This document shows positions 10,576-20,084 of a stretch of DNA of 25,000 bases, piece after piece; the stretch's first letter is position 1; each line of letters begins with the position of its first letter. The notes beneath the pieces were generated by a model that saw only the letters and a list, made by a program, of their open reading frames with translations, was not told the origin of the DNA and made no database searches. Location of the stretch: assembly GCA_030141605.1 (NCBI GenBank), contig JAQGDQ010000617.1, forward strand, positions 1 through 25,000. The letters run 5' to 3'. Source of the stretch: Tubiluchus corallicola. Taxonomy: Eukaryota > Priapulida > Priapulimorpha > Priapulimorphida > Tubiluchidae. The translations under genes and the position numbers were made by a program.

Positions 10576-11592
10576 TGTCATGATGTAAACGAACACGAAT
10601 TTTTCACATTGAATGTAGCATCCAAAAAAATCAGCGCAAATTTTATAATTTTTGATGCTTGTGTCACAATATTTTTCAAGACGATTTCAACAAATGTTCT
10701 TCAACTTTTTGCATTTATAAAATTATAATAATGTAATTATGATTTTTTTATACTTATATTAGCCAACATTTGTATATTTCTGAACCATAATAAAATTCGA
10801 ATGCGTTTCTATTTTAATTCTTTCAACCCACCTGATTTATGCTTTCTTATTATCTACGAACTTTTGTTACATATAGAAGCCTTTTATATACAGGTAAACA
10901 TTCACCATTATCCAAAGATATTAGAATAATAATAATGCTCATCTTTGATAAGTTTGATAATATTTCTGTTGATGGAAGGAAGAAATTTGTTCAATAAATT
11001 AAATTTCCAGGGATGCGTTTTTCTCATTTGTTTATTATTAAGTCAAATTTATATTTAATTCTGTTTAATTAGAAGCGCTGTTCATAATTAAAAAATTCAA
11101 ATTGAGCACAAATTCTACAAATGTTTTCTTAAGTTTAACGTTTCCTTTTAAGAAAAGCGGCTTTAAAGTTACATAGAAGACAAGCTTAGCACCATTTCCT
11201 GACAATGGCTTCTTCTCGCTGGCTTCGTAATAGACTTGGATGCACAGTATAAAGAATCAGCCTAGCAAGGACATTGGCTTCAGTCACTGATAGCTGCAGA
11301 CTTACAGTCGTGAAAAACGTAAAAATTCTAGGCCTGTGCTGCTTACAACAACCGATTTTCGCGTCATAGACTCGGAAAACTGCAATAGTGGTTGCAAGGA
11401 TTTTACTTAATTGGATCCACAGCAGCGGAGCTAGCAAATCAAAACGATCTTCCTCCAGGACATCATTCTGCTGCCCCCTACTTGCCACTTACAAGCAAAT
11501 AAACTTTGTGAACCACTAGATAGAACAATTAACCAATACCTGTTACCCAATACGATAACGTAAACAAATAATACATGAGTGTATACGGGGGG
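10576..11592. other. AT-rich sequence, no gene seen
   Basis: The open frames at 10,543-10,728 (plus) and 11,186-11,634 (minus) carry no recognisable domain. A G run of about 11 at 11,587-11,597 marks the left edge of the following array. Confidence 0.45.
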
Positions 11593-12114
11593 GGGGGTGT
11601 AGTCAGATTCTAAAGTTAGGGGGAGCAAGCACATAAAAACGCACCGTGACAGGGGCGTAGCCAGGTTCTAAAGTTAGGGAGAGCAAGCACACAAAAACGC
11701 ACCGTGACAGGGGCGTAGCCAGGTTCTAAAGGTAGGGGTAGCAAGCACACAAAAACGCACCGTGACAGGGGCGTAGCCAGGTTCTAAAGGTAGGGGGAGC
11801 AAGCACACAAAAACGCACCGTGACAGGGGCGTAGCCAGGTTCTAAAGGTAGGGGTAGCAAGCACACAAAAACGCACCGTGACAGGGGCGTAGCCAGGTTC
11901 TAAAGGTAGGGGGAGCAAGCACACAAAAACCCACCGTGACAGGGGCGTAGCCAGGTTCTAAAGGTAGGGGGAGCAAGCACACAAAAACGCACCGTGACAG
12001 GGGCGTAGCCAGATTCTAAAGTTAGCGGGAGCAAGCACACAAAAACGCACCGTGACAGGGGCGTAGCCAGGTTCTAAAGTTAGGGGGAACAAGTACATAA
12101 AAACGCACCGTGAC
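11593..12114 (+). repeat. 58-bp minisatellite, nine units
   Basis: Nine head-to-tail units begin at 11,593, 11,651, 11,709, 11,767, 11,825, 11,883, 11,941, 11,999 and 12,057, all exactly 58 bp apart. The unit starts AGGGGCGTAGCCAGG and ends AACGCACCGTGAC. The two outer units are the most diverged; inner units differ at one to four bases, mainly GGTAGGGG versus GTTAGGGG. The pattern fits expansion by unequal exchange or slippage. The unit start resembles a hAT-type transposon terminus. Confidence 0.96.
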
Positions 12115-12424
12115 GAATATTAAACATTTTTTAAGGCGTTAATTATACATTTTAATCTTGTGTTTCAAATTAAGGAACATACAGTTTTTAAGGAAGTACA
12201 TGATTGTTATTTTGTATTTAAAAACACAATAAAGGTTTTCTTCATAGCATTCCTTACAGAAAAGAAATCTATGATAATATGATTGCTTTTCCTGACAATC
12301 TTAACAACGGCCATGACCATTATACCCTCATAATAAAACTTAAAGACACAGAAACTTGGTAACTTGCATATGCAATATAATATTATAATTGACAGTAGGT
12401 CTACTACTAAATAATCGTGTCTAG

Positions 12425-12532
12425 ACAATCGTATACAGTAGACAGTACTGTACAATCGTATACAGTAGACAGTACTGTACAATAGTATACAGTAGACAGT
12501 ACTGTACAATCGTATATAGTAGACAGTACTGT
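12425..12532. repeat. 27-bp minisatellite, four units
   Basis: Four units begin at 12,425, 12,452, 12,479 and 12,506. Each contains GTATACAGTAGACAG followed by the ten-base palindrome ACAGTACTGT overlapping its end. Only one or two bases differ between units. The period is a multiple of three, which keeps minus-strand frames open and produces false ORFs. Confidence 0.96.
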
Positions 12533-12769
12533 ACAAACGTCAGACAAGAATAGTAATAATCATAAAAAGTACATATGGGACAATTTGATCCTTGGTAAAA
12601 TCTGCCAGCCTTGACAAATGAGTTGGGTAAATGCACGCTCGTTTGAAAAACACGGGAGGGAGGTTGTTCAATTGACTCAATTGCTGAAAAGGCGCCAATT
12701 TTCGAAAACGTGCCAGGAGAGCGGTTACTCCCCCCCCCTTGCTCCCCCATATTAGCTACGCCATGCATT

Positions 12770-13744
12770 GGTACTCATAAATATGGTTTAGTATAGTACT
12801 GTACAGTGTTGTATAGTACTGCATTATATCTACAGAGTGTATTAATTTATGCGTACCCATCATATTAGTGCTGTATCGTAGAGGAAATTCTGAAGCTTAA
12901 AGGACAATAAAAGGGGCACCTAAAGTAGGTTTCAGAAAAATCGCCTTAAAAAATTATATTACTTTACATCATTTTTATGCGTATATCTTACTCGCACTGA
13001 AAGGAATTTTAGTTTGTTTTCATTTTAAATCTCCCGCAATACTGTTCCGATGTCGCCATTACATGACGTCATGTACCAAACGTAAATCAAGGAAAGAAAA
13101 GGCAATGTTAAATTATATCTCAAAAGACTTTCTGTGCAAATATATATTACTCGCTTATCTGCTAGAAAGACTCATGTAACTAGAAAAGAAAATTATTAAT
13201 TATTTAAAATGTTTTCGCCAATTGGTAAAATGTCGCTGACTCATCCTCCTTGTGCACTACTCACTAACCAAAAAAAACGTATTTTTAATCTTATTGACAA
13301 GATATAGTAATTTTAAATTTTATTTAGTTAGTGACTTGAGCACTACGAATGCTCTGATTATTTTTTCAAACTTTACAAAATGTTACCTAAACTTGTTTCA
13401 AATGACTTATCGTCAAAATAGCTGCGTCTAACGGTCATCGCGGGAGTTTAAATTTACATGTTTTATACAGCGTGACTGCCGATTGAAGTCCTGCATGAAG
13501 TACGATATAAAATTTCAAAACGAATTTTTCAAGCTTTATGTTTATGAAGAGTTTTCTTGTGTTTTAATACTCTACACTATTTTTTTTATTTTAGTAGAAA
13601 ACGCCAATTTTGAACTGTTACTAACTTTACAAGAAATAACGCTAATCTTAATTTAGCTAAAGGCATAAAGTGCAATAATTGTTTGAAATGGAATTATCCA
13701 TATTTGGCAAATAAAATGTAACTACATAAAAATGGAATTTATTG
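12770..13744. other. AT-rich sequence with weak inverted symmetry, no gene seen
   Basis: TTTTAAATCTCCCGC at about 13,023-13,036 and GCGGGAGTTTAAATT at about 13,441-13,454 are inverted copies of each other, about 400 bases apart. They could be ends of an old element, but the flanks are too diverged to delimit it. A few TAGTACTGTACAG motifs near 12,795 echo the preceding 27-bp array. Confidence 0.4.
13060..13075. promoter_or_regulatory. Perfect 16-bp palindrome containing a CRE octamer
   Basis: TACATGACGTCATGTA is a perfect palindrome with TGACGTCA at its centre, the binding site consensus of CREB/ATF bZIP factors. No start site or gene is visible nearby, so binding is only a possibility. Confidence 0.3.
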
Positions 13745-14289
13745 CCGACCGGTTTCGAACAAACTGTTCATTATCAAGGCCTCTAAAACAAGAAAATTTA
13801 CCAGAATTTAGAAACAACATCGAAATGCAATTCAGTAATTAGATAATAGCCGAAAAATATATGAAATAACATTATATAGACAATTTAATAATTTACCTTA
13901 CAGATTACATATCTTGATTGTATATATATAAAAATGTTTGCAAGTAGATGGCAGCCATAAGTTAAATATTTATAGTTTTATATATAAATATTGCTTTAAA
14001 TATAACTATATAAGTTATTTATATATAACTATATATAAAACTATATATAACTATACATAACATAACTATAGATAACTATATATAAAACTATATATAACTA
14101 TACATAACATAAACTATATATAACTATATATAAAACTATATATAAACATCAACTATATATAAACAATGTTATATCATATATCTTTTGGCTATTAACTACT
14201 GAATTGCATTTCGATGTTGTTTCTAAATTCTGGTAAATTTCTTTGTTTTAGATGCCTTGACAATGAACAGTTTGTTCGAAACCGGTCGG
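13745..14289. mobile_element. Fold-back element with long inverted arms
   Basis: The left arm (13,745-13,876) and right arm (14,163-14,289) are inverted copies at high identity over about 130 bases, apart from a few substitutions and small indels. The outer ends are CCGACCGGTTTCGAAC and its complement. Between them lies an AT-rich spacer of about 290 bases made of TATATAACTA repeats. The outer 35 bases of each arm resemble a hammerhead ribozyme core, a feature known from Penelope-like retroelements, so this may be an inverted pair of such terminal repeats instead of a DNA-transposon MITE. No coding capacity. Confidence 0.8.
13971..14162. repeat. TATATAACTA-type AT-rich tandem repeat
   Basis: Repeats of AACTATATATAAAACTATA alternating with ACTATACATAACAT fill the loop of the fold-back element. 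Longer sub-blocks recur, which indicates local duplication. Confidence 0.85.
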
Positions 14290-14843
14290 AACTTGTGATG
14301 TTGTTTTCAATATTGTAGGAATTCCCACGGTTACTAGGAGAACCGTAATCCCATTTTCTCCACCGATTTCTTACAAGTAACAATCAAACTTGTAGTAATA
14401 AAGTAGTCTGTTATTACGTCATTAAAATTTAAAACAAATTCAATTAATTTGCTTACTTTTTTATTTTTATATCTACTTGACTAATAACACATGTACATAC
14501 ATACTATAAATGTATGTAATGCGTAGTTGTAATACACGTTATTTACAAAATGTATGTACAAGATCAATTCAGAAAAAAATTGGAAGAATTTGAAATGTTA
14601 ACAACGGGACAATAAACAAGTCAAAACATAAAATAAAGAAATTAATGAAAAGGAAAAAAGTATGTAATTCTTACTAACTTAAGCAAACCGACACAACTAT
14701 TTTATAATACACAACGTTACAACAGTAGGAATTGTATGAAGCTAAATAAAGTATTAAGTTCATAATATATAATAGTCTCAATGTAAGAATATACGAATTC
14801 GAAAGTTACGACACAGATGTAATAATGCAGATCTGATCACAAG
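14290..14843. other. AT-rich sequence, no gene seen
   Basis: No recognisable domain, repeat or RNA. ATGTATGTA-like words recur near 14,490-14,550 but form no array. Confidence 0.45.
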
Positions 14844-15834
14844 CAGAGCCGGATTATGACCTTTCGGGCCCCCAGGATAGCGAAATTATGGCCCCCCTCA
14901 GACGAGCCCCACCTTCTAACTCGCCCGCACCCCTCTTCAATATTTTTCGTCGTGATATATTTTAGCGCTATTTACAAAGCTCGAAGTAAACTTATTGCAA
15001 GTTCTTTAAATAAACCAGAATAGTTTATCTTTTGTTTTTGTCAATAAAAATATTCTTAAAAAAAGAAATACTGCTAAATTAGTATTTATTGCAAACCAGA
15101 ATAACATATCTCCAACACGGCCGTAGTGAAAATAGATTTTTTTACCAATTACTTTAAAGACAGGATGATTTTTCATACACAACCCCATTTTCAAGTCCGA
15201 TAAAAAGTCCACATGTTAAAGCGATTAATACACCAAAAGCGTTTCAGGTAATTAAATAACAGATTTAAAACTTAATTAACGGTGGGCGAGCTCAACTATT
15301 GATGACTTCACAAACTAACACAATTTTTACCCGCAAAAATATTCCACAAGCGTGTTGCGCATGTTTGCGAAAGCAAAAATTGAAGTACAGTGTTACTGTA
15401 AGATATTCAGTGTGTTGTACTAAAACTAGGCAAGTTTCAAGATAAAAATTCAAATTTGAAATTTACAGCTGGGCTCACGCACGAGCTGCCGAGCGTGTGT
15501 AGTACATCACAAACTAACATATCTGAACTGAGAAGTACAGCACTTGTTTTTGTGCAATGCGTTTCCAAAATGCAGGCGCTAGTGCCCTAATGACTAGCGA
15601 ATGGTGAAATGCATATAACAACGAAGAACTAGTGGCGCGAACGTGAAATTGTGTTTGTGTGGTAATAATTCCTTCACGTAAGTCATTTTTGAAAAAATAG
15701 TAGGTTTCATTTCAATATTTTAAGGAATAGATTGTTTTGACCTACAGTTTAAGATTGGGTCCGTTTTGCTTTAATGTTACTAAAGCTTGAGGAACCCCAG
15801 CCTTGAAGGGCCCTGAAAAGATAATCTGGCACTG
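14844..15834. mobile_element. 991-bp non-autonomous hAT-type transposon with target duplication
   Basis: The left end reads CAGAGCCGGATTATG then CTTTCGGGCCC. The right end read inward is CAGTGCCAGATTATC then TTTTCAGGGCCC, a clear inverted pair of about 28 bases. The flanking octamers are ATCACAAG at 14,836-14,843 and TTCACAAG at 15,835-15,842, matching at seven of eight positions. An 8-bp target duplication plus CAG ends is the signature of the hAT superfamily. No transposase is encoded; the small minus-strand open frame at 15,006-15,212 has no hAT similarity that I can see. Internally, TCACAAACTAACA occurs at 15,308 and 15,507, a 199-bp spacing shared with the relative at 16,181. Confidence 0.88.
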
Positions 15835-15842
15835 TTCACAAG

Positions 15843-16180
15843 TAAAATCAATCGAAACAAAATTTAGACTCTATAAACGCTTGAGCAAAATTACCGTAGT
15901 TCTATATATACAATTTACAATTACACTTACAACACTGAGAATTAAATACAGTTACTTAAATATACTTATAATAATTACGAAACCGACACACACTGAAATA
16001 AGTTATTTGCCACATTTATACAGCTCCCATGCTTATCTGCGAGCACAATAGTTATGTTTTAAAATTTTTTTTGCAGACTCGCCTGTAGTTTTGCCTATTT
16101 TTTGTCATTTTTTCAAATAAATCATAAAACATGTAAAAACAGGTGTAAAATTGTAAATGTTGAAATATTGTCAATCGGCT
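15843..16180. other. AT-rich spacer between two related elements
   Basis: I see no gene or repeat in it. The plus-strand open frame at 15,803-16,051 starts inside the hAT element and is not credible. Confidence 0.4.
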
Positions 16181-16725
16181 TAATTAAAGGAAGACAGGAT
16201 GAATTTTCATATACTATCCGATTTTGAAGTACGATAAAAAGTATACATTTCAACACGATTATTATTGCAAAAGCGTTTCTGATAATTAAATAATAGATTA
16301 AATACTTAATTAACGGTGGGCGAGCCCAAGTATTGATGACATCACAAACTAACATAATTTTCAACAGCAAAAATATTCTACGAGCGTGTTGTAAGTGTTT
16401 GCGAAAGTGAAAATTGAAGTACAGTGCTACTGTGAGATAGTCAGTGTGTTGTACTAAAACTAGGCAAGTTTTAAGATAAAAATTCAAGCTTCAAATTTAC
16501 CGCTGTGATCAAGCATGAATTGTCCATCGTGTGCAGTTCGTCACAAACTAACATGATTTTCAACAGCAAAAATATGCTACGAGCGCGTTGTACGTACTTG
16601 CGAAAATGAAAATTGAAGTACAGCGTTACTGTAAGATATTCAATCCGTTGTACTAAAATTAGACAAGTTTTATTTAGATTTATTTAATCCGGTTTTGCTT
16701 TAATTTTAACAGAACCCCATCCGAT
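16181..16725. mobile_element. Diverged, end-truncated relative of the 14,844-15,834 element
   Basis: From TTAAAGGAAGACAGGATGA onward the sequence follows the interior of the preceding element in the same orientation, at roughly 75-85 percent identity by eye, and ends with CCGGTTTTGCTTTAA then GAACCCCATCC, matching the other's right subterminal region. Both terminal repeats are missing. A 199-bp internal tandem duplication is complete here (units starting at 16,342 and 16,541), whereas in the first element the second unit breaks off early. Confidence 0.8.
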
Positions 16726-17260
16726 GCGCATTCGAAACGTATAGCTCTCATGCATTGATTAGGTCTACCCTCTTTCTTGCCAAATTTCATTTCATACAGT
16801 TGCATGTTTATACACACATTTCGTACACATAAGTGGCAGATTAGAGTTAAACCCTTTAATGCGCTTTTGCAACCCCGTCCGATTGTTAATAAAATTATTA
16901 AGCAGAAAAATCACTGTTTCTTTTCAAACCATTCGTGTGAACGATCAATCCAAGGCTTCAATGTACTCAAATAAATTATGGCATGCTCTTTAGTGAAAAA
17001 ATTATTCGTGTGACAAAAAAATTGTATGAAACTTTACTATTAATTATATGCAAAAATTTTGTGTGCAGAAGTACATAAAAATTGTAAAACGCTGCTATGG
17101 TAAACTTGTCAAGTCTGCTATAAAAGCTGGCATCACTGATAAAATTTAATACTTTTATTTATCAAAAAAAGGTTTCGCGAGGTGATTCCCAAATTGTCAA
17201 TTGTTAACAACTGTAAGTTAAAATCTTCAACAGTTAATTCATTCATCCAGTGAATCATAC
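16726..17260. other. AT-rich sequence, no gene seen
   Basis: The plus-strand open frame at 16,777-16,974 has no recognisable domain. No other structure is visible. Confidence 0.4.
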
Positions 17261-17358
17261 GTCCAGTGACATGATTCTGTTCACCTCCCTTTGCCAGGAC
17301 TCCCTACACGTCCAGGGACATGATTCTGTTCACCTCTCTATGCCAGGACTCCCTACAC
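17261..17358 (-). repeat. 49-bp tandem duplication at a LINE 3' end
   Basis: Two 49-bp units start at 17,261 and 17,310 and share GACATGATTCTGTTCACCTC and CCAGGACTCCCTACAC. The proximal unit contains the last codons of the minus-strand reverse-transcriptase relic. A third fragment, CATCCAGTGAATCATAC, lies just outside. Repeated 3' ends of this kind are frequent in some LINE families. Confidence 0.9.
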
Positions 17359-17792
17359 GCTGCAATGCCCCAAGTGGATTTATTTCTAAGGATCAATGCT
17401 GAAGTGTTTAAATCTTTCTGTGCAAAATCTAAATATGTTAACATTTGTGCTCCTGCAGGTTTTTTAGCTGGTTCTATGGCTTGTTGAAGAGCTATCTTCA
17501 CTGGAATATCATCAGGTAGTCTAAGCATATACCCAATCTATCTTAAACGGCGTCTTTTTATTTTTCTTGTCCAAGGTTCTTCTTTTATTTTTGCATATAG
17601 ATCTTTGTTTGAAATTTTCTTTGGCCATCTAATACCCAAAATGTTTCTGTAATTTCGGTTTTGAAATGCATCGATTTTAGCTTTATGATTTGCTTTTAAT
17701 GTCCAGAGCTCAGAGTTGTACAGGAATACAGTTTCAACTAAGGCTGAGAATATTCTAATTTTTGTTTCCAAAGAAATCTTCCTCTTCAACAA
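17304..17792 (-). pseudogene. Reverse-transcriptase C-terminal relic with one nonsense codon
   Basis: In one minus-strand frame the sequence reads KRKISLETKIRIFSALVET, FLYNSELWTL, a block ending LGIRWPKKISNKDLYAK, then KIKRRRLR, a TAG at 17,538-17,540, and on through YMLRLPDDIPVKIAL to EVNRIMSLDV and a stop. LINE families read RLRW at the TAG, so a single TGG-to-TAG change explains it; the frame is otherwise intact. The segment lies C-terminal to the RT active site. Upstream coding ends abruptly at about 17,795 beside an inverted repeat. This family differs from the relics at 1,383 and 18,421. Confidence 0.88.
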
Positions 17793-18017
17793 TTGGCATC
17801 ATCATATACTGAAGTAATAAGGAAAATCTTTGAAAATAACACCATTAGTGCCGATGTGATTGCAGCTACCGTCCACGACCAGCCCAGGAGAAAGAGGAAT
17901 ATTCTATAAAAGTAATTTGTAGCTGTAGCTCTCTATTCTACTTTTTTGGTCTGGGTGTTAATTTTAAAGATATTCCTGATTACTTCAGTATATGATCATA
18001 CCAATTGTTGAAGATTT
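17784..18017. repeat. Inverted repeat abutting the RT relic
   Basis: The left arm (17,784-17,825) contains CAACAATTGGCATCATC and ATATACTGAAGTAATAAGG. The right arm (17,965-18,017) is its inverted copy with a few changes (ATTACTTCAGTATATGATC, ACCAATTGTTGAAG). The loop is about 140 bases. It could be the termini of a small element inserted where the LINE coding frame stops. Confidence 0.75.
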
Positions 18018-18036
18018 TGGCTTACAGTTGTTTACA

Positions 18037-18067
18037 ATTGACAATGTGGAGAGGACCCCACGAAACG
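18037..18067 (+). other. Hammerhead-like core motif (third copy)
   Basis: TTGACAAT, a GTGG/CCAC hairpin with an eight-base loop, and CGAAACGTTT follow one another. The layout matches the motif in both arms of the fold-back element at 13,745-14,289. Activity is not claimed; the reasoning is in the findings. Confidence 0.3.
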
Positions 18068-18420
18068 TTTTATTTGTTTAATAAATATAAACTTATGAAG
18101 ACCAGCTGAAATATTACATGCAATTCTTTAAAATACACGGTTGTACGACCGGGTGGTACTAAGTATAATTTCTCGTGAAAAAATGGAAATAGAAAGTCTG
18201 TCATGTCTTTCAAAACGAAGTAAAGCATAATTAAATTTATCAAGGAAAAAGAAATTTGTCTAACTAATTTACCTACAAAGTAATTTACAAATACAGGCAG
18301 CGCTTTTTCAACTTTACATTTTTTGCACTTTCACGTACGTCAGCCTGCAATCTTTTTCACGAAATCATCCGCATTATTTGAGAAATAATCATTTCAAAAT
18401 GGTGGTAAATGGTGGCTAAT
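18068..18420. other. AT-rich sequence, no gene seen
   Basis: GTTTAATAAATATAAACTTA follows the hammerhead-like motif and resembles a retroelement 3' tail. Nothing else is recognised before the next LINE fragment. Confidence 0.4.
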
Positions 18421-19080
18421 CAGACGTTACAATGGGCAAACGACAATAACATAAATTTCGATGTGTCTAATTTCAACGAAAAGATTGTGACTTTCATGGC
18501 TTCTCCTGATATTCATCCTCTTATCGTCTCTAAATTGAAGGTAAAAAGAGTTGATTCGGTTAAACTTTAAGGTGTACAAATAGGTAAAGATATAACACGG
18601 AACATCCATGTCCATTCAGTTTATGCTAAAGTGAGTAAAAGAATTGATCTTTTGCGACTAATGAAAAGAGTTGGGACATCTTCTAATGATATGATAAAAA
18701 TGTACTGCACCGACATTAGGTCAGTTATTGAATACGGCTGTCACATACAGCAGTCATCTCTATCTCAAAGTTTCTCTGATTTGCTAGAAACTGTTCAAAA
18801 GCGCTCATTGAAACGATCTTTTCCAAATGAAAACTATATAAATGTATTAATTTTAACTAATGTTCAACCTCTATTTAATTGCCACGAAAATTCTTGCAAA
18901 AAGTTGTTCTCATCAATTCGAAATCATAATAACAAAATCCACACTCTATTGCCAGATGCTCACACTCATAGATACAGCACTCGCCACTATTTGAAATACC
19001 CCTTACCTGGATACAGAACAGAGAGGAACAGAACAGAACAGAACAGATCTTACCTGGATTCAAGAACATGGCTTATTTAA
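18421..19080 (+). pseudogene. Reverse-transcriptase relic of a CR1/L2-like LINE
   Basis: The plus-strand frame runs QTLQWANDNNINFDV, then KVKRVDSVKL, a TAA at about 18,568, then GVQIGKDITRNIHVHSVYAK and a long open stretch from 18,631 to 19,080. The order fits the post-catalytic part of a LINE reverse transcriptase: the VDSVKLLGVQI block, ASKRLYFLRLLKR-like KVSKRIDLLRLMKR, the thumb-type YCTDIRSVIEYGC, LETVQKRSLKR, and the C-terminal CKKLFSSIRNH and HTLLPDAH segments. The single stop and missing upstream domains mark it as dead. A (GAACA)n stretch at 19,017-19,046 interrupts the C-terminus. Clade assignment is by resemblance only. Confidence 0.88.
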
Positions 19081-19440
19081 TTTCCAAACCAAAGTTTCTC
19101 GTAGAGAAAACCATAAAACACTTCGACAAATTAAACTAGTTATAATAATAATAAAATCCACACTCATAGATACAGTACACGTCACTATCAGAAATACCCC
19201 TTACCTAGATGCAGAACAGAGAGATTCAAGAACTAGTTTATCTCGTATGGCTTATTTAATTTCCAAATTTAAGTTTTCATTCATTTTAACTTATTTAGTT
19301 CATTGTTCTTGTATCAATGCAATAGTGATTGTCGCTGTACGATCTACCTTGCTTATTCTTTTATGAATTTTTATATTTTGTAATTTTATCCTGCAGAACT
19401 TTTGTTTGTAATGATGATAAATAAAGTTATTAGAGTTAAA
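19081..19440 (+). mobile_element. 3' region of the same LINE with a local duplication
   Basis: Part of the coding tail from 18,938 to 19,084 is repeated in shortened form at 19,152-19,266 (CACACTCATAGATACAG, then AGAAATACCCCTTACCT, then ATGGCTTATTTAATTTCC). The region ends with GATGATAAATAAAGTTATTAG at about 19,415-19,434, which contains AATAAA and resembles CR1/L2-type 3' ends. Confidence 0.7.
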
Positions 19441-19589
19441 TTTTATCAAACTCATATTTTACAGTCTAAACGCATTTAATTCAAGGTTCTCAGAACTCAA
19501 AATCAATTTGAGAAATTGAAAATTAAATTTGAGCAGTTCGAGTTGCTTCAGTTCAGTACTGAATACTGAATACTGAAAGTGTGAGTAAT

Positions 19590-20084
19590 TTATGCGTTTA
19601 TGGGCATTTCAATGCTTACTGTGAGTCAGTCTTGACTCTCACAGCTAAAATTTCATGCTCACGCGACTTTGTTAGCTAATTGAACCCTCACAGTGTACAA
19701 CTTAACGCTCACATTAAGTAACATATCACAGGTAGTGAGCAGCTTTGTGTAAGCAGTAAACGAAATGTTGTTCGTAGGGTGTTATTAAAGAACTTGATGC
19801 TCACAGAGAGTAACTTGATTCTCAAGAGTTACTTAGAGTGAGCATGAGTAACTTAATGCTATATTGACAAATTTCGTTTTCAAAGGCAGTGTAAAACTAA
19901 AAGCTCATATTGAGTAACTCAATGCTCACAGCGAGCAACATATTGAAACAGAGAGATTTAACACGCACGTTTATTGCCCAGGGGTTTTGTGTAACTTAGT
20001 GCTCACACTGAATTATGTTGAACTTGCGATGAGTAACCAAAGGCTGTATCGAGTAATTTAACGCTTAAAATTTTTAATAATAAG
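19590..20084. repeat. Degenerate GAGTAACTTAATGCTCAC repeat array
   Basis: Words such as GAGTAACTTAATGCT, TGCTCACA, AGTGAGCA and AACGCTCAC recur on both strands at irregular 25-60 base spacing. The array looks like a strongly decayed minisatellite with partly palindromic units. It is interrupted by a TIR element at 20,085-20,449 and resumes beyond it. Confidence 0.7.

Larger units (their letters stand above)
11593..12765. mobile_element. Possible DNA transposon with an amplified left end
   Basis: The 58-bp units begin GGGGCGTAGCCAG and contain GGGGGAGCAAG. The same two blocks, in the same order but inverted, occur at 12,728-12,765: on the minus strand CATGGCGTAGCTAATAT is followed by GGGGGAGCAAG. 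So the array and the right side look like the two terminal inverted repeats of one element of about 1.1 kb whose left end was tandemly multiplied. No transposase and no clear target duplication were found; the poly-G at the left edge hides the boundary. Confidence 0.5.

Noticed and set aside
11593-12114. Regular repeat array that might suggest CRISPR
   Set aside because: Units are contiguous with no unique spacers, and the context is an animal genome.
12207-12768. Two minus-strand frames with repeated Tyr/Cys/Leu strings
   Set aside because: They owe their length to the 27-bp minisatellite, whose period is a multiple of three.
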